Positions 41,547-51,628 of a stretch of 64,000 bases of DNA are shown one piece after another. Position 1 is the stretch's first letter. Each line of letters opens with the position of its first letter. The DNA comes from JANNSX01 sp041397825 (GTDB taxonomy: Bacteria > Pseudomonadota > Alphaproteobacteria > Rhizobiales > Hyphomicrobiaceae), in assembly GCA_041397825.1 (NCBI GenBank), contig JAWKVX010000006.1:62001-126000 (forward strand). Reading direction: 5' to 3'. The notes beneath the pieces were generated by a model. The model was given only the letters and a program-made list of their open reading frames with translations. It was not told where the DNA came from and searched no databases. The position numbers and the translations under genes were made by a program.

Positions 41547-44021
41547 ATGGCCTCCCCCCTGCCTTCCCATGCCCGCGTCGTCATCATCGGCGGTGGAGTC
41601 GCCGGTTGCTCCGTCGCCTATCATCTGGCCAAGCTCGGCTGGAAGGACGTGGTGCTGCTGGAACGCAAACAACTGACCTCCGGCACCACCTGGCACGCGG
41701 CCGGCCTGCTCGGGCAGGGGCGCGCGAGCCCGGTCCAACAGAAGCTCACCATGTACTCGACCAAGCTCTACGACGGGCTCGAGGCCGAGACCGGGGTGTC
41801 GACCGGCATCAAGCGCAACGGCTCGCTCTACGTCGCCATCTCCGAGGAACGCGGCGAGGAGTATCGGCGCCTTGCCTCGTCGATCCGCATGAATGGCCTC
41901 GACTGCGAGGTGCTGTCGCCAGAGGGGACAAAGAAGCGGTACCCGCTCCTGAATGTCTCCGACGTCACCATGGGCCTGTTCGTGCCGAGCGATGGACAGG
42001 CCGACCCGGCGAACGTGGCGCTGGCGCTCGCCAAAGGCGCCCGCCAGCAGGGCGCCAAGATCTTCGAGAATGTGAAAGTGACCGGCATTGCGGTGACGGG
42101 CGGGACGGTCCGGAGCGTCACGACCGATCAGGGCGCCATCCAGGCCGACTATGTCGTCAATGCCGCCGGCATGTGGGGTCGCGACATCGGGCTGATGGCA
42201 GGCGTCAATGTACCGTTGCAGGCCTGCGAACATTTCTACATCGTCACGGAGCCGATCCCGGACCTGCCGCGCGATCTCCCTGTCATGCGCTGCCAGGAGG
42301 AGAGTGCCTATTACAAGGAGGACGCCGGCAAGATCCTGCTCGGCGCTTTCGAGCCGGGCGCCAAGCCATGGGCCATCGAGGGCATTCCGGATGATTTCTC
42401 CTTCGGCACGCTGCCGGAAGATTTCGAGCATTTCCAGCCCGTGCTCGAGGCCGCGACCAACCGCGTGCCGCTCTTGCAGACAGCCGGCATCAAGATCTTC
42501 TTCAACGGCCCCGAAAGCTTCACGCCCGATGATCGCTGGTACATGGGCGAGGCGCCGAACGTCCGGAACTTCTATGTCCTCTGCGGCTTCAACTCGGTCG
42601 GCATCGTCACCTCCGGCGGGGCCGGCATGGCGCTCGCCGAATGGATGGACAAGGGCTACCCACCCTTCGACCTTGGCGATGTCGACATCCGTCGCGCCAT
42701 GGGCTTCCAGAACACGAAGAGCTATCTCGTGCCGCGCGTCTCGGAGACGCTCGGCCTGCTTTACGACCATCACTGGCCCTATCGGCAGTTCGCGACCTCG
42801 CGCAACGTCCGCCACTCTCCACTGCACGAGCGGCTGGAGGCACTTGGCGCCTGCTTCGGCGAGGCAGCCGGCTGGGAACGTGCCAACTGGTTCCTGCCGG
42901 CCGAAGCCAAGGCCAGGGGCGAGACAGCCGACTACAACTACTCCTGGAAGCGCCAGAACTGGTTCGCCTACGCCCGCGACGAGCACATGGCGATCCGCAA
43001 CGGAGTCGGCTTCTTCGACATGACGTCGTTCGGCAAGATCCGGGTCGAGGGCCGGGATGCCGAGGCCGTGTTGCAACTCGTCTCGGCGAACGACGTGGCG
43101 ATGGCACCCGGCAAGACCGTCTACACGCAATGGCTCAATGATCGAGGTGGCGTCGAAGCCGACGTGACGGTGTCACGGCTGTCAGAGACGCTCTACATGG
43201 TCGTCACGCCCTCGACGGCGCTGGTTCGTGACCTCGCTTGGTTGAAACGGCACATTCCGGACGATGCCATCTGCGTCGCGACCGACGTGACCGCCATGGA
43301 GGCCGTCATCCCGGTCATGGGACCGAGGTCGCGCGAATTGCTCTCGAAAATCGTGCGGACCGATCTCTCGAATGCGGCCTTCCCGTTCGGCACCGTCAAG
43401 GAGGTCGAACTCGGCATGGCGATGGTCAGGGCGCACCGCATCACCTATGTGGGCGAGCTCGGCTGGGAGATCTACGTCACGGCCGATCTGGCGCGGCATG
43501 TCTTCGATACGATCTGGGAGGCCGGCGAGCCGATGGGGCTCAAGCCGTGCGGCCTGCACGTGCTCGATTCCTGCCGCATCGAGAAGGCATACCGGCATAT
43601 GGGCCACGACATGTCGGATGAGGAGCATGTGCTGGAGGCTGGCCTCGGCTTCGCCGTGAAGACCGGCAAGAAACCCTCACGCCTCGGTGACTTCATCGGC
43701 CGCGAGAGCGTGCTCCGCGTCAAGCAGCAGGGCCTCAAAAAGCGGATGTTGCAGTTCAAGCTCGAGGACCCGGAGCCGCTGCTCTACCACCACGAGCCGA
43801 TCTACCGCGACGGCAAGCTCGCCGGCTACGTCACGAGCGCCAACTACGGCCACTTCCTCGGCGGCGCCATGGCCATGGGCTATGTCAAGTGCGACCCGGC
43901 GATCACGAATGCCGAGCTGCTCGGCTCGAAATTCGAGATCGAGATCGGCGAAAAGCGCTTTGCCGCGGCGGCGAGCTTCAAACCAATGCACGACCCCGAG
44001 GCCCAGCGCATCAAGGCCTGA
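41547..44021 (+). CDS. FAD-dependent dehydrogenase with GcvT-like domain (dimethylglycine/sarcosine dehydrogenase family)
   Basis: This 824-residue two-part enzyme resembles dimethylglycine and sarcosine dehydrogenases. The N-terminal half (about 1-400) is a DAO-type flavoprotein with dinucleotide motif [21 protein letters not shown] and the [13 protein letters not shown] segment that holds the covalent-FAD His region. The C-terminal half (about 440-815) is an aminomethyltransferase (GcvT) fold with [18 protein letters not shown] and ELGWEIYV, expected to bind tetrahydrofolate and accept the released one-carbon unit. AGAGGA precedes ATG 41547. Placed after the Pot-type importer, it suggests uptake and demethylation of an N-methyl amine or amino acid. 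Confidence 0.88.
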   Translation: MASPLPSHARVVIIGGGVAGCSVAYHLAKLGWKDVVLLERKQLTSGTTWHAAGLLGQGRASPVQQKLTMYSTKLYDGLEAETGVSTGIKRNGSLYVAISEERGEEYRRLASSIRMNGLDCEVLSPEGTKKRYPLLNVSDVTMGLFVPSDGQADPANVALALAKGARQQGAKIFENVKVTGIAVTGGTVRSVTTDQGAIQADYVVNAAGMWGRDIGLMAGVNVPLQACEHFYIVTEPIPDLPRDLPVMRCQEESAYYKEDAGKILLGAFEPGAKPWAIEGIPDDFSFGTLPEDFEHFQPVLEAATNRVPLLQTAGIKIFFNGPESFTPDDRWYMGEAPNVRNFYVLCGFNSVGIVTSGGAGMALAEWMDKGYPPFDLGDVDIRRAMGFQNTKSYLVPRVSETLGLLYDHHWPYRQFATSRNVRHSPLHERLEALGACFGEAAGWERANWFLPAEAKARGETADYNYSWKRQNWFAYARDEHMAIRNGVGFFDMTSFGKIRVEGRDAEAVLQLVSANDVAMAPGKTVYTQWLNDRGGVEADVTVSRLSETLYMVVTPSTALVRDLAWLKRHIPDDAICVATDVTAMEAVIPVMGPRSRELLSKIVRTDLSNAAFPFGTVKEVELGMAMVRAHRITYVGELGWEIYVTADLARHVFDTIWEAGEPMGLKPCGLHVLDSCRIEKAYRHMGHDMSDEEHVLEAGLGFAVKTGKKPSRLGDFIGRESVLRVKQQGLKKRMLQFKLEDPEPLLYHHEPIYRDGKLAGYVTSANYGHFLGGAMAMGYVKCDPAITNAELLGSKFEIEIGEKRFAAAASFKPMHDPEAQRIKA

Positions 44022-44034
44022 CGGCCAGGTCGCG

Positions 44035-44781
44035 TCAGATTAGCGCCTCAAGCGCCTGTGCGAGGCGCGCGGCCCAGGCCGCCTCGCCCATCTCATCGCC
44101 GACGAGGTCCTGCCGGACCTCGATCAGAACGGCGTCGAGCCCGCGCTTCTCGCCATGCACCGGCACGGTCTGGTCGTGATCGTCCTCGATCTTGTAGGGC
44201 TCGTTGGCGGCGAGCGTCAGTCCCGGCTCCGCGAGCTCAGCCAGCAGCCGCTCTCCGAACACCGCCGAGCGTCGGTAGAGCACACCCGCATGCCAGGGCC
44301 GGACGTAGCCCTTGTAGATCGGTGTGAAGGTGTGCACGCCGAAGATGATGGTCGGCCGGCCGATCTCGATCCGCTGATCGATATGCGCCCTGACCGCCCG
44401 CTGGAACGGCCAGTAGAACGCGTCGGCGCGATACTTGCGCTCGGCATCGTCCAGGCCGACATTGCCCGGAATCAGCGTCGACTCGCTGATCTCCGGGATC
44501 GAAGAAGGCACGCCGAGCGGCCGGTTGCAGTCGATCAGCAGCCGCGAGTAGCCGGACATAAAGAGTGGGGCGTCGAGCGCCTTCGAAAGACCCTGGCCGA
44601 TGCCCGCCGCTCCGATGTCCCAGGCGATGTGGCGCGTCAGCTCCTTGTCGGGCAAGCCGAGTTTGGCATAGCGCGCGGGAATGTAGCGTGAGGCGTGCTC
44701 GCAGAGCAGCACATAGGGCGAGCTGCCCGTCTCGTTGACGACGGTCACCGCAGGCGGGTCGGCCTCCTCGATTTCGGTCAT
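44035..44781 (-). CDS. N-formylglutamate amidohydrolase-like protein
   Basis: This 248-residue metal-dependent amidohydrolase belongs to the HutG/N-formylglutamate deformylase family. Features are LLCEHASRYIPARYAKLG, HIAWDIGAAGIGQGL, SRLLIDCNRP and FGVHTFTPIYKG. In histidine degradation the enzyme makes glutamate from formylglutamate; here it sits in a run with a GS-like ligase and no hut genes, so it may act on another N-acyl or gamma-glutamyl compound. Its ATG overlaps the stop of the GS-like gene (TGATG). Confidence 0.85.
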   Translation of the reverse strand: MTEIEEADPPAVTVVNETGSSPYVLLCEHASRYIPARYAKLGLPDKELTRHIAWDIGAAGIGQGLSKALDAPLFMSGYSRLLIDCNRPLGVPSSIPEISESTLIPGNVGLDDAERKYRADAFYWPFQRAVRAHIDQRIEIGRPTIIFGVHTFTPIYKGYVRPWHAGVLYRRSAVFGERLLAELAEPGLTLAANEPYKIEDDHDQTVPVHGEKRGLDAVLIEVRQDLVGDEMGEAAWAARLAQALEALI

Positions 44782-46124
44782 CAGTAGACCTCCGCGTAGC
44801 GCTGACACTGCAGGTCGGGATCGAGCCCCTCGACGAGCTTGATCTCCATCCGTTTGGTGGCGAGATAGGCTTGATGGAAAGTGGCGTCGAACCACCCCGA
44901 GACGGTCTTGTCGGCCTCGAAGGCCTGAAGCGCCGCCTCGAGCGAGGTCGGCAGGCGCCGGAGGCCATGCCGCTCCAGCTCGTTTTCCGACAGCAAGGTC
45001 GGATCGCCGCTGTAGATCGCCGGTGTCGGCAGGTTCTCGCGAATGCCCTCAAGGCCGGCACGGACGATCGCGCCCATGGCGAGGTGCGGAGAGGCGCAGC
45101 CGTCGGCGGCCCGGTACTCGAGATTGAACTGCCGCGAGGGATCCTTGCCGCCCGCGTCGTAGGTCGAGCAGATGCGGATCGTGCTCTCCCGGTCGCGCTC
45201 GCCGAGCCAGGTGTAGCTCGAGCTCCAATTGTGCGGCTTCAAGCGGAGATATGAGATCGGGCTCGGCGCCGTCAGCGCGCAGAGCGCCGGCAGGTGCCGA
45301 ATGACACCGGCGGTGAAAGCGCCGGCGATCTTCGAGATCCGGCCCGGCTGGCTCGCGTCGAAGGTCATGGGGTGGCCGTGGCGGTCCCTCAGGCTGTAGT
45401 GGATGTGCACGCCGTTGCCGACGCCTGCGACGGCGGTCTTCGGAGAGAAGCTTGCGCGAAAGCCCATGAGCCGAGCCACCTCGCGGATGATCTCGCGGAG
45501 CGCGACGGCACGGTCGGCCGCGATCAGCGCTGGCGCCGGAACATGCGTGATCTCGAATTGGTTCCGCCCGTACTCCGGAATGAACACCTCGGGCTCGACG
45601 CCGGCCGCCGAAAGTGCGGCCATGACCGCGGGGCCGAACGGATCGGTCCGCCGCATGGCGGCGAGAGAGAAGGCCGGTGCGTGGTGCCAGCTCGTCTCTA
45701 ACGCGGAGAACTCGACCTCGAAGGCGCCGGTGACCATCAGCCCGGCCTCGCGCTCGAGATCGGCCAAGGCCGTCTTCAGGAACGATCTTGGACAGCAGCT
45801 CCACGGCCGACCATCGAGCTCGACGACGTCGCTCATGATCATGTCCAGCGGCGTATACGCGCCGTGCGGCGTCGTCCGGTAACGGGCCTTGCGATCCGGA
45901 ATCAGCCTGAGATCGCCCTCGGAGCCGAAGGGCGAGCCGTCGGCGATCAGATCGAAGGGCGTGATGGTCGTGTTGGCCGGGCACCAGCCGCAGTTGGTGG
46001 CGCCACCGCTCTCCCATTCCCGCGTGTCGATCGAGCGGCCGCGCGTGATGCCGAGATAATCCGTGGTGACGAAGGCGGCGAGGTCGGCAAGGCCTGCCCC
46101 TGGACGCAGGGTCTCGACTCTCAT
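44781..46124 (-). CDS. Glutamine-synthetase-like ligase (PuuA/GlnT type)
   Basis: This 447-residue protein has the GS catalytic core. Seen are DGSPFGSEGDLRLIPD (N-terminal active-site loop), the metal ligands in GAFEVEFSAL and GRNQFEITH, the His in GNGVHIHYSL, Arg-rich RDRESTIRI, and LEYRAADGCASPHLAMGAIVRAGLEG. Divergent members of this family ligate glutamate to an amine (gamma-glutamyl-putrescine, -methylamide, -ethanolamide) rather than to ammonia, and context with a hydrolase and amidohydrolase suggests that here. It overlaps the isochorismatase gene upstream by ATGA and the next gene by TGATG. Confidence 0.85.
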   Translation of the reverse strand: MRVETLRPGAGLADLAAFVTTDYLGITRGRSIDTREWESGGATNCGWCPANTTITPFDLIADGSPFGSEGDLRLIPDRKARYRTTPHGAYTPLDMIMSDVVELDGRPWSCCPRSFLKTALADLEREAGLMVTGAFEVEFSALETSWHHAPAFSLAAMRRTDPFGPAVMAALSAAGVEPEVFIPEYGRNQFEITHVPAPALIAADRAVALREIIREVARLMGFRASFSPKTAVAGVGNGVHIHYSLRDRHGHPMTFDASQPGRISKIAGAFTAGVIRHLPALCALTAPSPISYLRLKPHNWSSSYTWLGERDRESTIRICSTYDAGGKDPSRQFNLEYRAADGCASPHLAMGAIVRAGLEGIRENLPTPAIYSGDPTLLSENELERHGLRRLPTSLEAALQAFEADKTVSGWFDATFHQAYLATKRMEIKLVEGLDPDLQCQRYAEVY

Positions 46125-46789
46125 GCCGCAGTCCTCTTGCCTTTCCCCGACGCCAGCGCCTCGAAGCGTCCGACGACCTCGGCCGTGTCCGTGACCCAGC
46201 AATAGCCGCCGAAGGCCTTCAGAGCATTGTCGTGTCTTGATTGCGAATAGGTGGTGCATGCGTCGCTGACACAGGTCACGAGATAGCCGCGATCGGCCGC
46301 ATCCCTAACGGCCATGTCGACACACTGATCGGTGACCACGCCGGCAACGACCAGATAGCGGATGCCGAGATTCTTCAGCACGTAGTCGATATTCGTCGAG
46401 TTGAAGACGCCTGACGAGGTCTTCGGCAACATGATCTCGTTGTCGATCGGCGTCAGCTCGTCGATCGGCTGGCCTTCGGGGAGCCCCTTCGGGATCATCA
46501 GATTGGAGAGCTTGTGATCCAGCGAGCAGTCGCGGCAATCTTTCGTCAGGGCCTCGATGATCGTATGCAGAACCTGGACGCCCGAGGCCCGCGCGGCGGC
46601 GATCAACTTCGACTGGTTCGGGATCACGGTGCTCTTGAGCATACGGTGATAGTAGTGCTCCGCATCGAGCTCAGGCGCATGCGGGTCGGCTCCGGGTGTG
46701 CAGAAGATCTTCTGCATGTCGACGAAGAGAATGGCGGTCTCGCCGGGCGTGTAAGGTTCGTCGCGCCGTACAGTGACTTTTGTACTCAT
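46121..46789 (-). CDS. Isochorismatase-family cysteine hydrolase
   Basis: This 222-residue cytosolic hydrolase has the family triad Asp24 (ILFVDMQKIF), Lys123 (MLPKTSSGVFNSTN) and Cys156 (VAGVVTDQCVDMAVRDA), with the cis-peptide Val-Val-Thr before the Cys. Members cleave amides such as nicotinamide, N-carbamoylsarcosine, biuret or ureidoacrylate. The segment TKDCRDCSLDHKLSNLMIPKG between the motifs is unusual to me and may define a subgroup. It overlaps the RpiR gene and the GS-like gene by ATGA on each side, so it is the first enzyme of the chain. Confidence 0.88.
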   Translation of the reverse strand: MSTKVTVRRDEPYTPGETAILFVDMQKIFCTPGADPHAPELDAEHYYHRMLKSTVIPNQSKLIAAARASGVQVLHTIIEALTKDCRDCSLDHKLSNLMIPKGLPEGQPIDELTPIDNEIMLPKTSSGVFNSTNIDYVLKNLGIRYLVVAGVVTDQCVDMAVRDAADRGYLVTCVSDACTTYSQSRHDNALKAFGGYCWVTDTAEVVGRFEALASGKGKRTAA

Positions 46790-47775
46790 GGCTTCCTCCG
46801 GGATGTTTTACGGGTCTTTCTGAGGCGGCCGAGCGACCTCTCGGCACCGTCGACGGTGATACGGTTGGCGGTCCTCACCCGCTCGATGACCTCAGCACGC
46901 TCCCGCCAACTGCTGCCGAGCGCAGCGGTCAAGCCGGCGACCACGGCCTCCGTCTGGGCCAGCGGCGTCACCATCGTATCGAACGGTGACGTGGTCTCGG
47001 TCGGCACCGTCAATGTCACCCTCGCATGGCGCGCAAGGGGCGACTTCCAACGGTCCGTGAACAGGACGAGGCGAGCGCCACGCCCCGCCGACTGCTCGGC
47101 AAAGCGAACGACATCGGCCTGATAGCGTCGATAGTCGTAGACGACGAGCACGTCGCGCGGACCGATATCGGCGAGCCGATCGATCAGGTCGGCAGCCGTA
47201 CCATCGATCAGCTCGGTGCCGGGGCGCAGGTGTTGCAGGCAGCGGTGCAGGACGCCGGCGAGATACCGGCTGAACCGCCCCCCGAGACAGAGAATTCGAG
47301 CGCGCGGATCGGCAAGAAGCGCGACGGCGGCATCGAGATCCTCCGGCGGCGTCTCGTTGCGCGCGGCCTCCAGTTGCGATTGCAGCGAGGCGAAGAACCC
47401 TTCATAGACGTTGGCCGGACGGCGCTCGCGCAGTTTGGCGGCGGCCATGGTCAGGGGCGAGCGCATATGCGCCTCGACCTCCGCGAGCAGCGATTCCTGC
47501 ATCTCTCCGAAACCGCCGAAGCCGAGCCGTCCGGCGAACCGCAGCACGGTCGGGTCGCTGACGCCCGCCAAGTCGGCGAGCCGCGAGATGGTCGAGAGCC
47601 CCGCGGCCGGATAGTTGGCGAGAAGCTCGCGCGCCACTTTCACCTCAGCCTTCGAGAGATCCAGCCCACCATCCAGCAGGCGCTCGCGGATACTGCGGGG
47701 CGGACCATGACGGACGGCAGCTGGATGAGCCAGTAAGTTGGCCTGGGAAGGTGCTTTGTGAGGTCTCGATCGCAT
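46786..47775 (-). CDS. MurR/RpiR-family transcriptional regulator
   Basis: This regulator of about 329 residues has an N-terminal helix-turn-helix (about 30-100: LSTISRLADLAGVSDPTVLRFAGRLGFGGFGEMQ) and a SIS domain (about 135-280: ILCLGGRFSRYLAGVLHRCL, VLVVYDYRRYQ). I chose ATG 47775, as upstream reading is poorly composed. A 16-bp palindrome begins on this start codon, which suggests direct autoregulation. It leads the enzyme chain and is divergent from the ABC importer, so it probably controls both. SIS domains usually bind a phosphosugar, but in amine pathways the ligand may differ. Confidence 0.87.
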   Translation of the reverse strand: MRSRPHKAPSQANLLAHPAAVRHGPPRSIRERLLDGGLDLSKAEVKVARELLANYPAAGLSTISRLADLAGVSDPTVLRFAGRLGFGGFGEMQESLLAEVEAHMRSPLTMAAAKLRERRPANVYEGFFASLQSQLEAARNETPPEDLDAAVALLADPRARILCLGGRFSRYLAGVLHRCLQHLRPGTELIDGTAADLIDRLADIGPRDVLVVYDYRRYQADVVRFAEQSAGRGARLVLFTDRWKSPLARHARVTLTVPTETTSPFDTMVTPLAQTEAVVAGLTAALGSSWRERAEVIERVRTANRITVDGAERSLGRLRKTRKTSRRKP

Positions 47776-47790
47776 GTAATGCACATTACA
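47775..47790 (-). promoter_or_regulatory. Palindromic operator at the rpiR start codon
   Basis: TGTAATGCACATTACA consists of perfect 7-base arms around CA. It resembles the TGTA-N-TACA type sites of RpiR regulators, and overlaps the first base of the rpiR start codon, where bound protein would block both initiation and divergent transcription of the importer. Confidence 0.6.
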
Positions 47791-47890
47791 ACAGATGGCG
47801 ACCGGCAGGCAATTGTAAGAACCGTTTGACGTCAGGTCTCGATTTGATATCGTCCACGGCGTGTTCAGAGACGGGGTTTCCCGAATTGTG

Positions 47891-49702
47891 ATGGGTCGAT
47901 TGAGTGCTGAGTTCTGGGTCGGTACCGAGGCGCGTTCGAGCGCCCTCCTGCTCGCCCTCATCGTGGGCCTCGGCACGCTCATCCTGCACTACGTCTTCGG
48001 TGTCTGGGGCGACCGCATCGCGACGCTGCTCCTGATGTCGCTGATGGGCGTGCTGGCGCTGTCGGTCTTCACGGGCAATTCCGGCATCGTCTCGTTCGGA
48101 CATACCGCTTTCATGGGCATCGGGGCCTATGTCTCCGGCATCCTCACGATGCCGGCGGCGGTGCAGAAGGGGGCCCTGCCGTCGCTCCCCGATTTTCTTG
48201 CAGGCCACGAGCTCGGCCTCGCCCCGGCTCTGGCCTTCGTCCTCCTGGCCGGCCTCGTCGCCGGTCTCGTGACCGGATTGCCGATCGCCCGCCTGTCGGG
48301 CTCGGGCGCCTCGATTGCGACGCTGGCACTGCTCATCATCATCCATGTCATCCTCGTCGGCGCGCGCGAGATCACGCGCGGCAGCCAGACCTTCTATGGC
48401 GTTCCCAATCTGACGACGGTCTGGGTCGCCCTGCCATTGGCGCTGGCCTTCATCGTCGTCGCCCGCCTTTTCAAGGACATGCCCGCGGGCCTGCGATTGC
48501 GCGCAGCGCGTGAGAATGAGGTCGCGGCGGCGGCGAGCGGCGTCAACATCTTCACCGCGCGCTACGTCGGCTGGGTTCTGAGCGCGGCGCTCGCCGCCGT
48601 CGCCGGAGCCATCTACGGCCACTTCCTCAGCGCTTTCTCGCCCAAGGACTTCTATTTCGATCTGATGTTCACGATGATTGCCATGTTGATCGTCGGCGGC
48701 ATGCTGACCGTCACGGGCGCAATCGTCGGCACGGCGCTCATCACGGCTGTGATCCAGATCCTGCGTCAGGTCGAGAGCGGCTTCGACCTCGGCTTCGTGC
48801 ACATCCCCATCATCTTCGGCCTGACACTCGTGGGTCTCGGCTTGGCCTTGCTGCTCGCCATCTGGCGTCGACCGCTGGGCGTCGCCGGCCTCTACGAACT
48901 GGCCTGGCCGGCCTCGGCCGGCCCAACGGCCGAGCTCGCCGCCGCGCCGCCGGCCCCACCGGCCCAAGGTGCAGCCCTGGAGATTGCCGGCCTGACGAAG
49001 CGGTTCGGCGGGCTCGTGGCAGCAGAGGACGTCTCGTTCCGCGTGGCGCCGGGCGAGATCGTCGGTCTCATCGGCCCGAACGGCGCCGGCAAGACCACCA
49101 TTGTCAACATGATCTGTGGTCAGCTCCAGCCGGATGCGGGAGATGCCGTGCTCGATGGTGCCTCGCTCGCCGGACAAGGTCCGAGCGCCATCGCACGTCT
49201 GGGCCTTGGGCGGACGTTCCAGGCCATCCGCCTGTTCGACCGACTGACGGTCACCGAGAATATCATGGTGGCGGCGCTGTCGGTCGAGGAGAGCCCCGGA
49301 TCAGCCCGGCAGGCCGTGGCGAGGTTGTTGACGAGGCTCGAGCTTCGTTCCGTGGCAGACCAGCGCGCCGGCACGCTCGCCTATGGCCCTCGCCGCCGGC
49401 TGGAGATCGCCCGCGCCCTCGCCCTTCGCCCACGCTATCTGCTGCTCGACGAGCCCGCCGCCGGCATGAACCCGGCCGAGACCGATGCACTCGTCGCCAC
49501 GCTCTCGAGGATCCGTGACGATTTCGGCGTCGGCTTGCTCGTCATCGAGCACGACATGCGTCTCATCATGCGATTGTGCGACCGCATCGTCGTCGTCAAC
49601 AAGGGTCAGAAGATCGCCGAAGGCACACCCGAGGCGGTGCGCGGCGATGAGAAGGTCATCGAAGCCTACATCGGGCGGCGTCGGGAGCGCGCCGCCGCAT
49701 GA
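47891..49702 (+). CDS. Fused branched-chain-type ABC permease and ATPase (LivM-LivG fusion)
   Basis: This single protein of about 603 residues joins a LivM-like permease to a LivG-like ATPase. The first 330 residues hold about ten membrane segments with LALSVFTGNSGIVSFGHTAFMGIGAYVSG and loop RLRAARENEVAAAASGV. An Ala/Pro-rich linker follows (PTAELAAAPPAPPAQGA). The ATPase has Walker A GPNGAGKTT, GLGRTFQAIRLFDRLTV, signature LAYGPRRRLEIARAL and Walker B YLLLDEPAAGMNP. The start could be ATG 47891 or GTG 47861; neither has a good ribosome site. No stop or shift lies between the domains, so the fusion looks real. Confidence 0.88.
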   Translation: MGRLSAEFWVGTEARSSALLLALIVGLGTLILHYVFGVWGDRIATLLLMSLMGVLALSVFTGNSGIVSFGHTAFMGIGAYVSGILTMPAAVQKGALPSLPDFLAGHELGLAPALAFVLLAGLVAGLVTGLPIARLSGSGASIATLALLIIIHVILVGAREITRGSQTFYGVPNLTTVWVALPLALAFIVVARLFKDMPAGLRLRAARENEVAAAASGVNIFTARYVGWVLSAALAAVAGAIYGHFLSAFSPKDFYFDLMFTMIAMLIVGGMLTVTGAIVGTALITAVIQILRQVESGFDLGFVHIPIIFGLTLVGLGLALLLAIWRRPLGVAGLYELAWPASAGPTAELAAAPPAPPAQGAALEIAGLTKRFGGLVAAEDVSFRVAPGEIVGLIGPNGAGKTTIVNMICGQLQPDAGDAVLDGASLAGQGPSAIARLGLGRTFQAIRLFDRLTVTENIMVAALSVEESPGSARQAVARLLTRLELRSVADQRAGTLAYGPRRRLEIARALALRPRYLLLDEPAAGMNPAETDALVATLSRIRDDFGVGLLVIEHDMRLIMRLCDRIVVVNKGQKIAEGTPEAVRGDEKVIEAYIGRRRERAAA

Positions 49703-49737
49703 GACGCAAGCTTCCAAGACACCCAGGGAGGTTCAGA

Positions 49738-50901
49738 ATGACTCTACGCACATCCATCCTCGCGGCCACGACGCTGGCGACGGCACTCGCCGCCGGCGCA
49801 CCCGCGCTCGCGGAGGACTTCACCATCGGTCTCGCAACGGCGCAGACCGGCGGCCTCGCTTTCGTCGATCAACCCTCGCTCCAGGGCTTCCAGCTCGCTG
49901 TCGAGGAGATCAATGCCAACGGTGGTCTTGCCGGCAAGCACAAGATCGTGCTGGACATCAAGGACACGCGCTCCGATACGGCTGCAACCGTGCAGGCGGC
50001 CCAGGAGCTGGTCGCGGCCGGCGTGAAAGTGCTGATCACGCCCTGCGATGCCGATCCCTCGATCGCCGCCGGCCAGATCAGCCAGCCGGCGCAGATCCCG
50101 AGCTTCACCTTCTGCGGCACCACACCCACGATCCCGAGCGCCGTCGGCGATTACATGTTCGGCACCTATCCGGCCGATAACGCCCAGGCCGCCTTGCTCG
50201 CTGACTATGCCGTCGAGAAGGGCTACAAAACGGCCTACGTCCTCAAGTCGCCGGACACGGCCTATACCCTGAAGCTCCCCGAGTACTTTGCCGAGGTGTT
50301 CCAGAAGAAGGGCGGCACGATCGCCGGCGAAGGCACCTACGCGCTCGGTCAGCAGGACTTCTCCGCCGAGGTGACGAAGATCAAGGGCCTCGATCCACAG
50401 CCCGACGTCGTCATGACGGCCGCCTACGAGCCCGACTTCCCGGCCTTCATCAAGCAGCTTCGCTCGGCGGGCATCACCTCCGCCGTCCTCGGCTCGGACG
50501 GCGTCGACAGCCCGACCACGCTCGGCCTCGGCAGCGATGTCGACGGTCTGGTCCATACCACCGCCGGCTTCCCGTCCGAGGGCAGCGGGGTCGCCGCCTT
50601 CTTCGAGAAGTGGAAGGCCAAGACCGGCGCGGCGCCGGAGACGATCTACATCGCCACCGGCTACGAGATCCCCTTCATCATCGACGCCGCCGTCACTGCC
50701 GCCGGCGGCGCAACCGACGGCCCAACGCTGCGCGACGCCATCGCCAATCTGAAGGACGTGCCGCTGGTGACCGGCAAGGTCACCTATGCCGGCACGAACC
50801 GCATGCCCTCGCGCGACATCACGCTCGTCGAGGTCAGAGGCGGAGCGCGGACGCTCGTCAAGACGGCGACCCCCGATCCGGCCGACGTTCCGGCACCCTG
50901 A
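49738..50901 (+). CDS. Branched-chain-type ABC transporter substrate-binding protein
   Basis: This periplasmic protein of 387 residues has a signal peptide (SILAATTLATALAAGAPALA, cut before EDFTIG) and the type I periplasmic fold of LivJ-like proteins. Seen are FQLAVEEINANGGLAGKHKI, ITPCDADPSIAAGQISQPAQIP and GSDGVDSPTTLGLG. Two Cys (TPCDA, TFCGT) lie near each other. GGGAGG precedes ATG 49738. It supplies the importer encoded on either side; HAAT binding proteins take amino acids, amides, urea or aromatic acids, so the ligand is open. Confidence 0.92.
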   Translation: MTLRTSILAATTLATALAAGAPALAEDFTIGLATAQTGGLAFVDQPSLQGFQLAVEEINANGGLAGKHKIVLDIKDTRSDTAATVQAAQELVAAGVKVLITPCDADPSIAAGQISQPAQIPSFTFCGTTPTIPSAVGDYMFGTYPADNAQAALLADYAVEKGYKTAYVLKSPDTAYTLKLPEYFAEVFQKKGGTIAGEGTYALGQQDFSAEVTKIKGLDPQPDVVMTAAYEPDFPAFIKQLRSAGITSAVLGSDGVDSPTTLGLGSDVDGLVHTTAGFPSEGSGVAAFFEKWKAKTGAAPETIYIATGYEIPFIIDAAVTAAGGATDGPTLRDAIANLKDVPLVTGKVTYAGTNRMPSRDITLVEVRGGARTLVKTATPDPADVPAP

Positions 50902-50920
50902 ACCAGGAGCCCGTGCGGTA

Positions 50921-51622
<702 letters not shown>

Positions 51623-51628
51623 GGACCC

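Noticed and set aside
41499..43130. Minus-strand open frame of 543 codons opposite the FAD/GcvT dehydrogenase
   Set aside because: Antisense mirror without domains.
47786..49177. Minus-strand open frame of 463 codons opposite the permease-ATPase fusion
   Set aside because: Glu/Asp/Arg/His-rich mirror of membrane codons; it would also run through the RpiR operator.
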